NCBI GenBank assembly: GCA_002719955.1
Contig: PBFW01000070.1
Location: 62,001-126,000, forward strand
Length of the DNA stretch: 64,000 nucleotides
Source of the DNA: Deltaproteobacteria bacterium
GTDB lineage: Bacteria > Myxococcota_A > UBA9160 > UBA4427
Direction: 5' to 3'
Positions 46,465-53,837 of the stretch are shown here, piece by piece; position 1 is the stretch's first letter; every line of letters starts with the position of its first letter. Under the pieces are notes generated by a model. The model saw nothing but the letters and a program-made list of their open reading frames with translations. It was not told the DNA's origin and searched no databases. The position numbers and the translations under genes were made by a program.

Positions 46465-46776
46465 TCGGTCGACCAAGAGCGCACCTTGTGTGGGGTTGGT
46501 TTCATTGAATCTAGGCCAGATCGGACGCGGGATCGAAAGGGTCCTGCGAGAATTTCTACGCTCGTTGCCCGAAACCGGGGCCGCTTGAAGGGCAGGGGGC
46601 GATCCGTTTCGGCATGCGATCGCGTGAGGTTCCATGCATTACTCGTCGATTCGGCCTGAATGGCAGGGCTGGACCGGGACGCAGCGTACGTCCGCCGAAG
46701 CGAGGGGGGGCGCTCGAGCGCTGATTGGGTCCGGTGGGCTCTGGGGACGTGTCGTTGGGGTAGGCTACGAATCCAG
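46465..46776. other. Divergent spacer between MarR and phosphoesterase genes
   Basis: Three hundred and twelve bases with both flanking frames partly open into it. No separate gene or clear palindrome was seen. It must carry promoters for both directions. Confidence 0.4.
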
Positions 46777-47340
46777 ATGCGAATTGGCTTGCTCTCCGAC
46801 ACTCACCTCTCCAATCGCCGCCCCGCCTTGTGGGACGAGGTGGCTGAGGTGTTCGGCGGCGTCGACCTCATCCTCCACGCCGGCGATATTGTGTCGGAGG
46901 GTGTGCTCGACTGGCTCGAACAGTTCAGCCCGGTTCTTGCCGCCCGCGGAAACAACGACATGGGTTGGACGGACGTGCGCATGGCCGACGTGCAATGGCT
47001 CGCTCTGGAGGGTTGGCGTTTGGCGATGGTCCACGACATCGAACCCGAAGATCTTCCGATCGACGTGATCGTCGAGCGGGATCTGGCCGGGCAGAAGCCC
47101 GAGATCCTGATCACGGGACATACTCATTTCGAGCGGATCGACCATCGGGACGGTGTCGTCCAGGTGAACTCGGGGAGCCCCACTCAGCCACACCTCTATT
47201 CGAATCGCCTCGGCAGCGTCGGGATTCTCGAACTCGAACGCGAGCGCCTTCGCGTGTCCATTGTCAACCTCGGCGAATCCGAGGGGCTGCGCAATCCGGT
47301 CGAAGAGCTGTCCTTCGAGCTGATGCGAGATTTGCTTTGA
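46777..47340 (+). CDS. YfcE/MJ0936-type metallophosphoesterase
   Basis: A 187-residue calcineurin-like phosphoesterase. All metal motifs are seen: D8-T-H10, HAGDIV, GNND and ITGHTH. It would hydrolyse a phosphodiester with Mn or similar metals; the natural substrate of the family is largely unknown. ATG 46777 (MRIGLLSDTH) is at the usual fold start; the frame to 46660 is not conserved. Its TGA overlaps the TTG start of the next gene, suggesting translational coupling. Confidence 0.92.
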   Translation: MRIGLLSDTHLSNRRPALWDEVAEVFGGVDLILHAGDIVSEGVLDWLEQFSPVLAARGNNDMGWTDVRMADVQWLALEGWRLAMVHDIEPEDLPIDVIVERDLAGQKPEILITGHTHFERIDHRDGVVQVNSGSPTQPHLYSNRLGSVGILELERERLRVSIVNLGESEGLRNPVEELSFELMRDLL

Positions 47341-48755
47341 GATCGGTTGGGCGGACGGCTCGTTTCGGGCTGGCGATTCTACTTGCACTCGCGCTCGCCT
47401 CCTGTGTGACGCCTCGGCCGGGGGCGGAGATCGCGATCGAGGGGGTGACGGTCGTCGATGCGATGAGCGGGGTGCGCGAGAATCAGCGCGTCGTCACGCG
47501 TGGAGACCGGATTGTCTGGGTCGGTTCGATGGGTGAAGGTGGGCCGGTATCGAAACGGGTGATCGACGGCCGTGGTCGTTTCCTGATTCCGGGTCTCTGG
47601 GATGCACATGTGCATTTCCTCTACGATCTCGAACTGACCGAATCGATGGCCTCGCTCTTTCTGGCGTACGGCGTCACGAGCGTTCGCGATACGGGTGGTG
47701 ACCTTGCGCAGCTCTTCGGGATTCGCGACGGCTGGCAGCGAGATGGGATCGTGGCGCCGCGGCTCTTCGTGTCCGGGCCCCTTCTCGATGGCGCCTTCGT
47801 GGTCTATGACGGGGCGACCGCTGCGCAACCCGAATTGGGAACGAGCGTGCCGGATACCGAGGCAGCTCGCGCCAAGGTTCGCTGGCTTCATTCGATGGGT
47901 GCGGATTTCATCAAGATCTACGAACTCGTGAGCCCGGCGGTCTTCCGCGCACTCGTCGAGGAAGCGAATGCCCTCGGAATGCCGATCGCCTCGCACGTCC
48001 CGCTCTCGCTTACGGCGGATGTCGCGGGGCCGGCGACCGGATCGATGGAACACCTGCGAAATATCGAACTCGCCTGTGCATCGGATTGGCGCGCGCTCTT
48101 GAATGATCGGCGGGCGCTGCTGCAGGCCTTCGATGAAGGACGAGGCTACGAACTTCGCCGCGGCCTGCATTCGAGCCAACGGCTACCGGCGATCGCCGCC
48201 TATGACGCAGATCGCTGTCGCGAGGTCCTGTCGAGTCTCGAGGGGACGATGCAGGTGCCGACACTTCGGCTGAATGCCTTCAATCGATCGCGTCCCGATC
48301 GCAATCCAGAATGGCAGGCGGCGACCCGCGCGCTCCCGACCTCGGTCAGACGGCGTTGGCAAGGGGTCGTCGAAAGGCTCGATGAGGGAGAAGCGCGATC
48401 GGATATGACTTTCGCGGATTGGAGCCTTTTTCTGGTCGGCGAGATGCGAGACCAGGGGGTTCCGATCGCGGCCGGGACGGATACACCGATTCGCCTGGCC
48501 ATTCCCGGCGAGAGTCTCCACCGTGAACTCGAACTGCTCGTGCGGAGTGGGCTCTCCACCCGCGAGGCTCTATTCGCGGCCACCGTCGCCCCCGCTCGGT
48601 TCTTTTCCCTGGAGAGCGAGATGGGGCAGATTGCGGAGGGGATGAGGGCGGATCTCGTCCTGCTCGGCGCGAATCCGCTTGTCGATATCCGCAACACCCG
48701 TCGGATCGAAGGGGTCATGTCCCGGGGGCTGTGGCTTCCCCGAAGCATCCGCTAG
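47337..48755 (+). CDS. Amidohydrolase-1 family lipoprotein (imidazolonepropionase/prolidase-like)
   Basis: A 472-residue amidohydrolase with a lipoprotein signal: RFGLAILLALALASC with lipobox Cys23. The composite-barrel N-terminal beta region (IEGVTVVDAMSGVREN, VIDGRGRFLIPG) leads to the HxH metal motif DAHVHF. Further ligands are in KIYELV, IASHV and AGTDTP. Members hydrolyse cyclic amides or dipeptides; the substrate here is unknown. TTG 47337 overlaps the upstream stop (TTGA) and gives a normal signal length. Other candidate starts upstream overlap the phosphoesterase. Confidence 0.9.
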   Translation: MRSVGRTARFGLAILLALALASCVTPRPGAEIAIEGVTVVDAMSGVRENQRVVTRGDRIVWVGSMGEGGPVSKRVIDGRGRFLIPGLWDAHVHFLYDLELTESMASLFLAYGVTSVRDTGGDLAQLFGIRDGWQRDGIVAPRLFVSGPLLDGAFVVYDGATAAQPELGTSVPDTEAARAKVRWLHSMGADFIKIYELVSPAVFRALVEEANALGMPIASHVPLSLTADVAGPATGSMEHLRNIELACASDWRALLNDRRALLQAFDEGRGYELRRGLHSSQRLPAIAAYDADRCREVLSSLEGTMQVPTLRLNAFNRSRPDRNPEWQAATRALPTSVRRRWQGVVERLDEGEARSDMTFADWSLFLVGEMRDQGVPIAAGTDTPIRLAIPGESLHRELELLVRSGLSTREALFAATVAPARFFSLESEMGQIAEGMRADLVLLGANPLVDIRNTRRIEGVMSRGLWLPRSIR

Positions 48756-48757
48756 CC

Positions 48758-48830
48758 GTCTCCGGCGCAGTCGCGGGCTGGCGCTGCGGGGGATTGTCTC
48801 GCGACCCGGCATCACCCCGGCGCCGGAGAC
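48758..48830. repeat. Nested inverted repeat in the leader of the ABC-F gene
   Basis: GTCTCCGGCGC (48758-48768) and GCGCCGGAGAC (48820-48830) are perfect 11-base inverted arms separated by 51 bases. Inside them GTCGCG (48770-48775) and CGCGAC (48800-48805) can form a second stem. It starts directly after the amidohydrolase stop and lies about 108 bases before the ABC-F start. It may be a terminator or a structured leader. Confidence 0.5.
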
Positions 48831-48938
48831 AGCATTGTCCGTGTACGGGAGACCCGCGGCTCTGACTCCGCTAAGGTTGGCGCCCCGCCGGTCCGACGGA
48901 TCGGCCACCCCCCGTCACCGCTCTGTCCGGTCAGGATC

Positions 48939-50597
48939 ATGATCTCTCTATCCAACCTCGCGAAATATTATGGGGACCGCGTCCTTTTCGAGAATGTGTC
49001 CCTGCAATTCAACCGCGGCGAACGATACGGCGTTGTCGGCGCGAATGGCTGTGGGAAATCGACGCTGCTCAGGATCCTTACGGGGGAGGAGAGCGCGAGC
49101 GATGGGGATCTCTCGATTCCGAAACGCGCCGTCCTCGGTGTGCTCGACCAGGACCATTTTCAGTACGAGGATGAGCGCATCGTCGATGTCGTGATGATGG
49201 GGAACAAGCCTCTCTGGGCAGCGATGGCCGAGAAGGAGAAGATCCTGGCTGCGGCCGAGGAGTTCTTTGATGGCGATCGCTACTCGGAGCTCGAAGACAT
49301 CATCATCCAGGGTGACGGCTATGGGCTGGAGGCACGCGCGGGCGAGATCCTTGAAGGTCTCGGGATCGCGACGGCGGTTCACGAAGAGGCGCTGTCGACA
49401 CTCTCGGGTGGATTCAAGCTTCGGGTTCTGCTCGCCCAGGTGCTCGCATCGGACCCGGATGCGCTGCTGCTCGACGAGCCGACGAATCACCTCGATATCC
49501 TTTCGATTCGCTGGCTCGAGCAGTTCCTCGAGAGCTATCGCGGTGTGGCAATTCTCATCTCGCACGATCACCGCTTCCTCGATACGGTCGCGTCGTCGAT
49601 CGTGGACGTCGACTACGAGACGATCAAGGCTTACCCGGGGAACTACGCCCACTTCACACGTGCCAAACGCGAAGAACGCGAGCGACGCGAGGCGGAAATT
49701 GCAAAGAGGGAATCCGAGATCGCGGACCACAAGGCCTTCGTCGAGCGCTTTCGCGCCAAGGCTTCGAAGGCGCGCCAGGCACAGAGCAAGCTCAAAGCGA
49801 TCGATCGAATCGAAATCGAGACCCTGCCGGAGAGTTCACGCCGCTATCCGAAATTCAATTTTTCGCAGAAGAGACCGAGCGGGAAACAGGTCATCGAACT
49901 CAAGGGCATCACCAAAGCATTCGGCGACAATGTCGTGCTCGAAGGGGTCGACTTCGCCGTTCAGCGGGGTGAACGCGTCGCCGTCATCGGCCCGAATGGA
50001 ATCGGCAAATCGACGCTTCTCAAGATCATGGTGGGTGATGTCGAAGCCGACCGGGGTAGCGCCGAATGGGGCTACGAGACCTGGCCCGGGTACGTTGCTC
50101 AGGACCATAAAGAGCAGATCGGCTCAGACCGTCAGAGCCTCGATGATTGGCTCGCGCGATTCTGTCCCCAGCAGGGGATCGGCTTCGTGAAGGGCCACCT
50201 GGCTGCGGTTCTCTTTTCCGGTGACGAGAGCAAGAAAAAGATCGAAGCGCTTTCGGGCGGCGAGGCGGCGCGAATGCTATTCGCCCGGCAGGCGGTCGAA
50301 AAACCAAACGTATTGATTCTGGACGAGCCGACGAACCATCTCGACCTCGAGGCCATCGAGGCACTGGTCACCGCGATCAACGCCTTCGAGGGGACGCTGA
50401 TCTTCGTGTCCCATGATCGCTGGTTCGTGAACGAATTGGCGACGCGGATCATCGAGATCACGCCCGAGGGCGTTCATGATTTCAATGGGCGCTACGACGA
50501 ATATCTCGCGCGCGCAGGCGAGGACCATCTCGATGCCCAGGAAGTGCTGCGCCGGGCGCGCGAGTCGAAGCGCGCGGCGCGGGGGAAATCGGCGTGA
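48939..50597 (+). CDS. ABC-F family ribosome-associated ATPase, YbiT-like
   Basis: A 552-residue protein of two ABC ATPase domains without membrane segments. Walker A motifs are GANGCGKST (residues 34-42) and GPNGIGKST. Signature LSGGFKLR and LSGGEAARM, Walker B LLLDEPTNHLD and LILDEPTNHLD are intact. Between the domains lies a charged helical linker (AKREERERREAEIAKRESE) that reaches the peptidyl-transferase area in known ABC-F proteins. The order of features and linker type best fit YbiT rather than EttA or Uup. It overlaps the next gene by four bases (GTGA). Confidence 0.93.
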   Translation: MISLSNLAKYYGDRVLFENVSLQFNRGERYGVVGANGCGKSTLLRILTGEESASDGDLSIPKRAVLGVLDQDHFQYEDERIVDVVMMGNKPLWAAMAEKEKILAAAEEFFDGDRYSELEDIIIQGDGYGLEARAGEILEGLGIATAVHEEALSTLSGGFKLRVLLAQVLASDPDALLLDEPTNHLDILSIRWLEQFLESYRGVAILISHDHRFLDTVASSIVDVDYETIKAYPGNYAHFTRAKREERERREAEIAKRESEIADHKAFVERFRAKASKARQAQSKLKAIDRIEIETLPESSRRYPKFNFSQKRPSGKQVIELKGITKAFGDNVVLEGVDFAVQRGERVAVIGPNGIGKSTLLKIMVGDVEADRGSAEWGYETWPGYVAQDHKEQIGSDRQSLDDWLARFCPQQGIGFVKGHLAAVLFSGDESKKKIEALSGGEAARMLFARQAVEKPNVLILDEPTNHLDLEAIEALVTAINAFEGTLIFVSHDRWFVNELATRIIEITPEGVHDFNGRYDEYLARAGEDHLDAQEVLRRARESKRAARGKSA

Positions 50598-51289
50598 GCA
50601 AGGCCTGGGAGACGCTCGATGAGCGTGAGACTCCCGATGGCCTGCTGGAGCTGAGGCGGCGCGACGTCGACGATTTCTTGATCCTGCTGGGCGGTCGTGT
50701 GCTGATGAATAGTCGCGCGAGCCGCTCCGAGGAGATCCTCGGCCGGAAGGCCTGTGCCGGCCTCGCGCCCGGTGCGCGAGTGCTCGTCGGCGGTCTGGGT
50801 ATGGCGATGACGCTTCGGGCCGTCCTCGATTCGATTCCCACGCAGACCAGCGTCACCGTTGTCGAACTCCACCCCGTCATCGTCGAATGGTGCCGAGGTC
50901 CGCTCGCGGAATTGACCGGCGCAGCCCTCGAGGATCCGCGCGTCGAGGCAAGGATCGGCGACGTCGCCGATTGCATTCGAGAATCATCCTCCGCCACGGA
51001 GCGCTACGACGCGATCGTGCTCGACCTCTTCGAGGGGCCTCATGCTGGAACCCATGCGAAGGGCGACCCGCTCTACGGGCGGGGAGCGATCGAACGGACC
51101 TGGCAGGCGCTCGCGCCAGGCGGTGTCGTTGGGGTCTGGGCTGAGGCACCGGAGCAGCGATTCGAGGCTCGACTCAAGAGCCAGGGGTTTGCGGTCGAGA
51201 CGCATCGTCCGGGGCGGGGCGGGCTGCGCCATTGGGTGATTCTCGGGAGACGACCGGGTGGTATTCGAGGACCGTCCCGCGGATCATGA
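50594..51289 (+). CDS. Spermidine synthase-like / class I methyltransferase-fold protein
   Basis: A 231-residue protein with the spermidine-synthase Rossmann core: VLVGGLGMAMTLRAVL (motif I), VTVVELHPVIVEWC, the DARIGD-like ARIGDVADCI and IVLDLFEGPH. The N-terminal beta domain of true SpeE proteins is shortened and the active-site GGGDG motif is VGGLGM, so it is probably not a real spermidine synthase. Start GTG 50594 overlaps the ABC-F stop by four bases. The stop overlaps the convergent lipoprotein stop (TCATGA). Confidence 0.82.
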   Translation: MSKAWETLDERETPDGLLELRRRDVDDFLILLGGRVLMNSRASRSEEILGRKACAGLAPGARVLVGGLGMAMTLRAVLDSIPTQTSVTVVELHPVIVEWCRGPLAELTGAALEDPRVEARIGDVADCIRESSSATERYDAIVLDLFEGPHAGTHAKGDPLYGRGAIERTWQALAPGGVVGVWAEAPEQRFEARLKSQGFAVETHRPGRGGLRHWVILGRRPGGIRGPSRGS

Positions 51290-51895
51290 CGGGGGCGCTT
51301 CGAACATGAACTCGAGCACCTTGGATTCGAATCGACCGGGTGTGATCTCGCCCGAATGCGTCCGCCCGACGGAGTCGGAACGGATGTCGATCCGAAACGA
51401 GATGGCTTCACGGCGGAAGAAGCAGGATCGATGGTATTCGACGCCGACCCGGTAGCGCCCCGGTTTTGGGGCCGTAAAACGGACGATTTCCGCGCGGGGG
51501 GTGCGCGCCCGGCAGCGGACGTCCGCGAGCAGACGTCCGCCACCCCGCGAGGGATTGTTTCCAAAATACACGGTCTCCTGATCGGGGTCGGTCACGAAGA
51601 GATCGAGGTCGGCGGACTCTCCGAATTCGAGGTGAATTTCGAGGGCGCCGCGAGGGCGAGGGGAGGCGCGGAGCGCCCACGTCGGTGATTCCTCACCCCG
51701 CGTCTGGCATCCGCTCGCGGAGAGTGCAATCAATGTGATCAGGGCGGACGCGACTCCTCTGTGCGATCGAACTCGGCGGTCTTCGCGAGTCCGCTCGGTC
51801 GGCCTGCTAGCCTTCTCGGAGCTGAACGATGCCCGACAGCGGTCCTGCGAACGGGGCGTTCGGTGCGTGCTCGAGGAGCAGAAGATGGTTTGCAT
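51284..51895 (-). CDS. Putative lipoprotein with a DUF2135-like domain
   Basis: The C-terminal 130 residues form a compact beta-rich domain: ADLDLFVTDPDQETVYFG, SRGGGRLLADVRCR and KPGRYRVGVEYH, similar in pattern to DUF2135/YfaP-type domains. Before it is a lipobox-like ALITLIALSASGC, so it should be lipid-anchored. The start is unclear. ATG 51895 gives an Arg/Ser-rich N-terminus that overlaps the divergent gene start at 51885; no ATG, GTG or TTG lies closer to the signal than that except TTG within it. Function unknown. Confidence 0.65.
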   Translation of the reverse strand: MQTIFCSSSTHRTPRSQDRCRASFSSEKASRPTERTREDRRVRSHRGVASALITLIALSASGCQTRGEESPTWALRASPRPRGALEIHLEFGESADLDLFVTDPDQETVYFGNNPSRGGGRLLADVRCRARTPRAEIVRFTAPKPGRYRVGVEYHRSCFFRREAISFRIDIRSDSVGRTHSGEITPGRFESKVLEFMFEAPPS

Positions 51896-53831
51896 TCGAT
51901 CCTCGTGTCCCCGGGAAGGATTTTTCGAGCGCCTCGTTCTCGCGAATTCTGCCCGGGTCGGCGAATTTCTGGCGGGTGCCCTCGTTCTCGCCCTCTTCAT
52001 TCTTTTCACCCTGGCACCGATCGTAGTCGCCGCAGAGGCCGAGGGCTCCGCCCTGACTCGTTCCGATCGCATTTTCTTTGGTCGCGTGATGTCGCGGGAA
52101 GTCGCTGTGGCGGGGGCGATGGTGACTTTCGGACACGGCGACCCCGGTCATTCCCTCACCGTGTTCAGCGATGACGAAGGTCGCTTCGTCTCCCCTGAAC
52201 TCGACTTCGAGGGGGGCTATCGGGTGCGCGTTCGTCGGACCGGGTGGCGCGACGAGAAACTCGAGAATCAGCGCCCGAGCTCCACTGACCCTCTCGTAGT
52301 CGAGGTCCAGCGGCTCACCGATCCCGAGCGGATCGCCGCTCAACTGACTGCGAATCACTGGTACGCGAGGGTGCTCGAACGAATCGAGGATCCCTCGCAA
52401 CGCGCAGAGCTCAAGCAGCAGTGCACCTACTGTCACCAGCAGGGCAATTGGGCGACGCGACGGCCGCGAACGGCCGAGCAATGGGAGAAGCTCATTCTGC
52501 TGATGGGGACGCGCGGTGCGATGATCAGTCGGGATCTGCGAGAGAAGTTGCCCGAGATCTTCATCGAGGCCTACGAGCCCGAGCGCGCGGTCGCCGAGTT
52601 GGTCGGCGCGGATTTCCGGTCCGAGACCTTCGAGTTGCCGTCACACGAAGCGCGCCGTTCCGTGATCGAGGAGTGGCCGCTCGGCGGGCGGGCGTCGATG
52701 CAGCACGACATCATGGTTCACCCAGATGGCCGTATCTATTCGGTCGATGGTCCCCAGGATCAATTGCATCGTCTCGATCTGGGCGTTCCGGGCGGCAAAC
52801 GAGAATCCTGGGTCCTCCCCCACGGCGATCTCCCACCCGGTGGCGTGTTCGCGAGTTCCTCGAAGGAAACCTCGACATCGAACTCCTATGTGTCTCCCCA
52901 TTCGCTTCAGACCGCACCAGACGGCTCGATCTGGATCACGCTCTCGAGTGGAAACCAACTCGCCCGTTTCGAGATCGAGAGCGAGACCTTCGAGATCCAC
53001 GAAGTCGCGAGTGGGATCTACCCCCACACGCTGCGTTTCGATCAGCGTGGGCGGATCTGGTATACGATGGCTGCGACCAACCACGTCGGCTTCTTCGATC
53101 CGGCGACGGGTGAACAACGTCATGTGCGCCTGCCCGCGCGAAACTGGACGCAGGCGCTGATCCTGCGTCTGACTCCCCTCTTCCTCAAAATCGGACGGGT
53201 GATCGATATCCGAGGGGCGGCCGCCGACGGCGATGGAATCAAGATGCCCGTTCCCTACGGGATCGATATCGCTCCGGACGGCGGGGTCTGGTTCAGCCAA
53301 TTGAACGAGCGTCGAATCGGGCGCATCGATCCCGGCACCTTCGAGTACGAAATGATCGATACGCCCTTCGAGACGCCGCGTCGGCTGCGATTCGATTCCA
53401 AGGGAGGGCTCTGGATCCCGAGCTTCTCGGAGAGTCTGCTCGCGCATTTCGATCTCGAGACGCGGGCGTTTCGCACATGGACGCTGCCGATCGAGCCGAT
53501 CGGAAGCGAGACGCCCTACGCGCTCGCGATTCGACCCGGGACGGATGAGGTCTGGATCTGCGGCACGAACAGCGACGCGATGATTCGATTCCGGCCCGAG
53601 CACGAGGACTTCACGATCTACCCCTTGCCTACACGGGTGACCTATACGCGCGAGGTCGATTTCGATTCGCGGGGTCGGGTTTGGACGTCCAACTCGAATG
53701 GCCCGACCTGGCAGATCGAGGGTGGCGTGCCGAAGGTCTTGCGGATCGATCCGGAGGGGGCGATCTCGCCGGCGGAGAGCGGTCTCTTCGACGAAGCGGC
53801 GGAACGGGTGGTCAGCGCGGGGGCGCGTTAG
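51885..53831 (+). CDS. Secreted mono-heme cytochrome c / Vgb-like beta-propeller fusion
   Basis: A 648-residue periplasmic protein. It starts with a signal anchor (FLAGALVLALFILFTLAPIVVAA) and a carboxypeptidase-regulatory-like beta domain (AVAGAMVTFGHGD). A c-type heme site C180-T-Y-C183-H184 follows, then a six- or seven-bladed propeller with repeated W/F-G-DG motifs (SLQTAPDGSIWITL, GIDIAPDGGVWFSQ, EVDFDSRGRVWTS) like virginiamycin B lyase and SMP-30 proteins. ATG 51885 follows GAGGAG. It probably passes electrons from, or works with, the PQQ dehydrogenase that begins six bases after its stop. Its catalytic role is unknown. Confidence 0.85.
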   Translation: MVCIRSSCPREGFFERLVLANSARVGEFLAGALVLALFILFTLAPIVVAAEAEGSALTRSDRIFFGRVMSREVAVAGAMVTFGHGDPGHSLTVFSDDEGRFVSPELDFEGGYRVRVRRTGWRDEKLENQRPSSTDPLVVEVQRLTDPERIAAQLTANHWYARVLERIEDPSQRAELKQQCTYCHQQGNWATRRPRTAEQWEKLILLMGTRGAMISRDLREKLPEIFIEAYEPERAVAELVGADFRSETFELPSHEARRSVIEEWPLGGRASMQHDIMVHPDGRIYSVDGPQDQLHRLDLGVPGGKRESWVLPHGDLPPGGVFASSSKETSTSNSYVSPHSLQTAPDGSIWITLSSGNQLARFEIESETFEIHEVASGIYPHTLRFDQRGRIWYTMAATNHVGFFDPATGEQRHVRLPARNWTQALILRLTPLFLKIGRVIDIRGAAADGDGIKMPVPYGIDIAPDGGVWFSQLNERRIGRIDPGTFEYEMIDTPFETPRRLRFDSKGGLWIPSFSESLLAHFDLETRAFRTWTLPIEPIGSETPYALAIRPGTDEVWICGTNSDAMIRFRPEHEDFTIYPLPTRVTYTREVDFDSRGRVWTSNSNGPTWQIEGGVPKVLRIDPEGAISPAESGLFDEAAERVVSAGAR

Positions 53832-53837
53832 CGGTCG

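Noticed and set aside
50594-51289. True spermidine synthase (speE)
   Set aside because: The GGGDG-type active-site motif is VGGLGM and the N-terminal domain is short.
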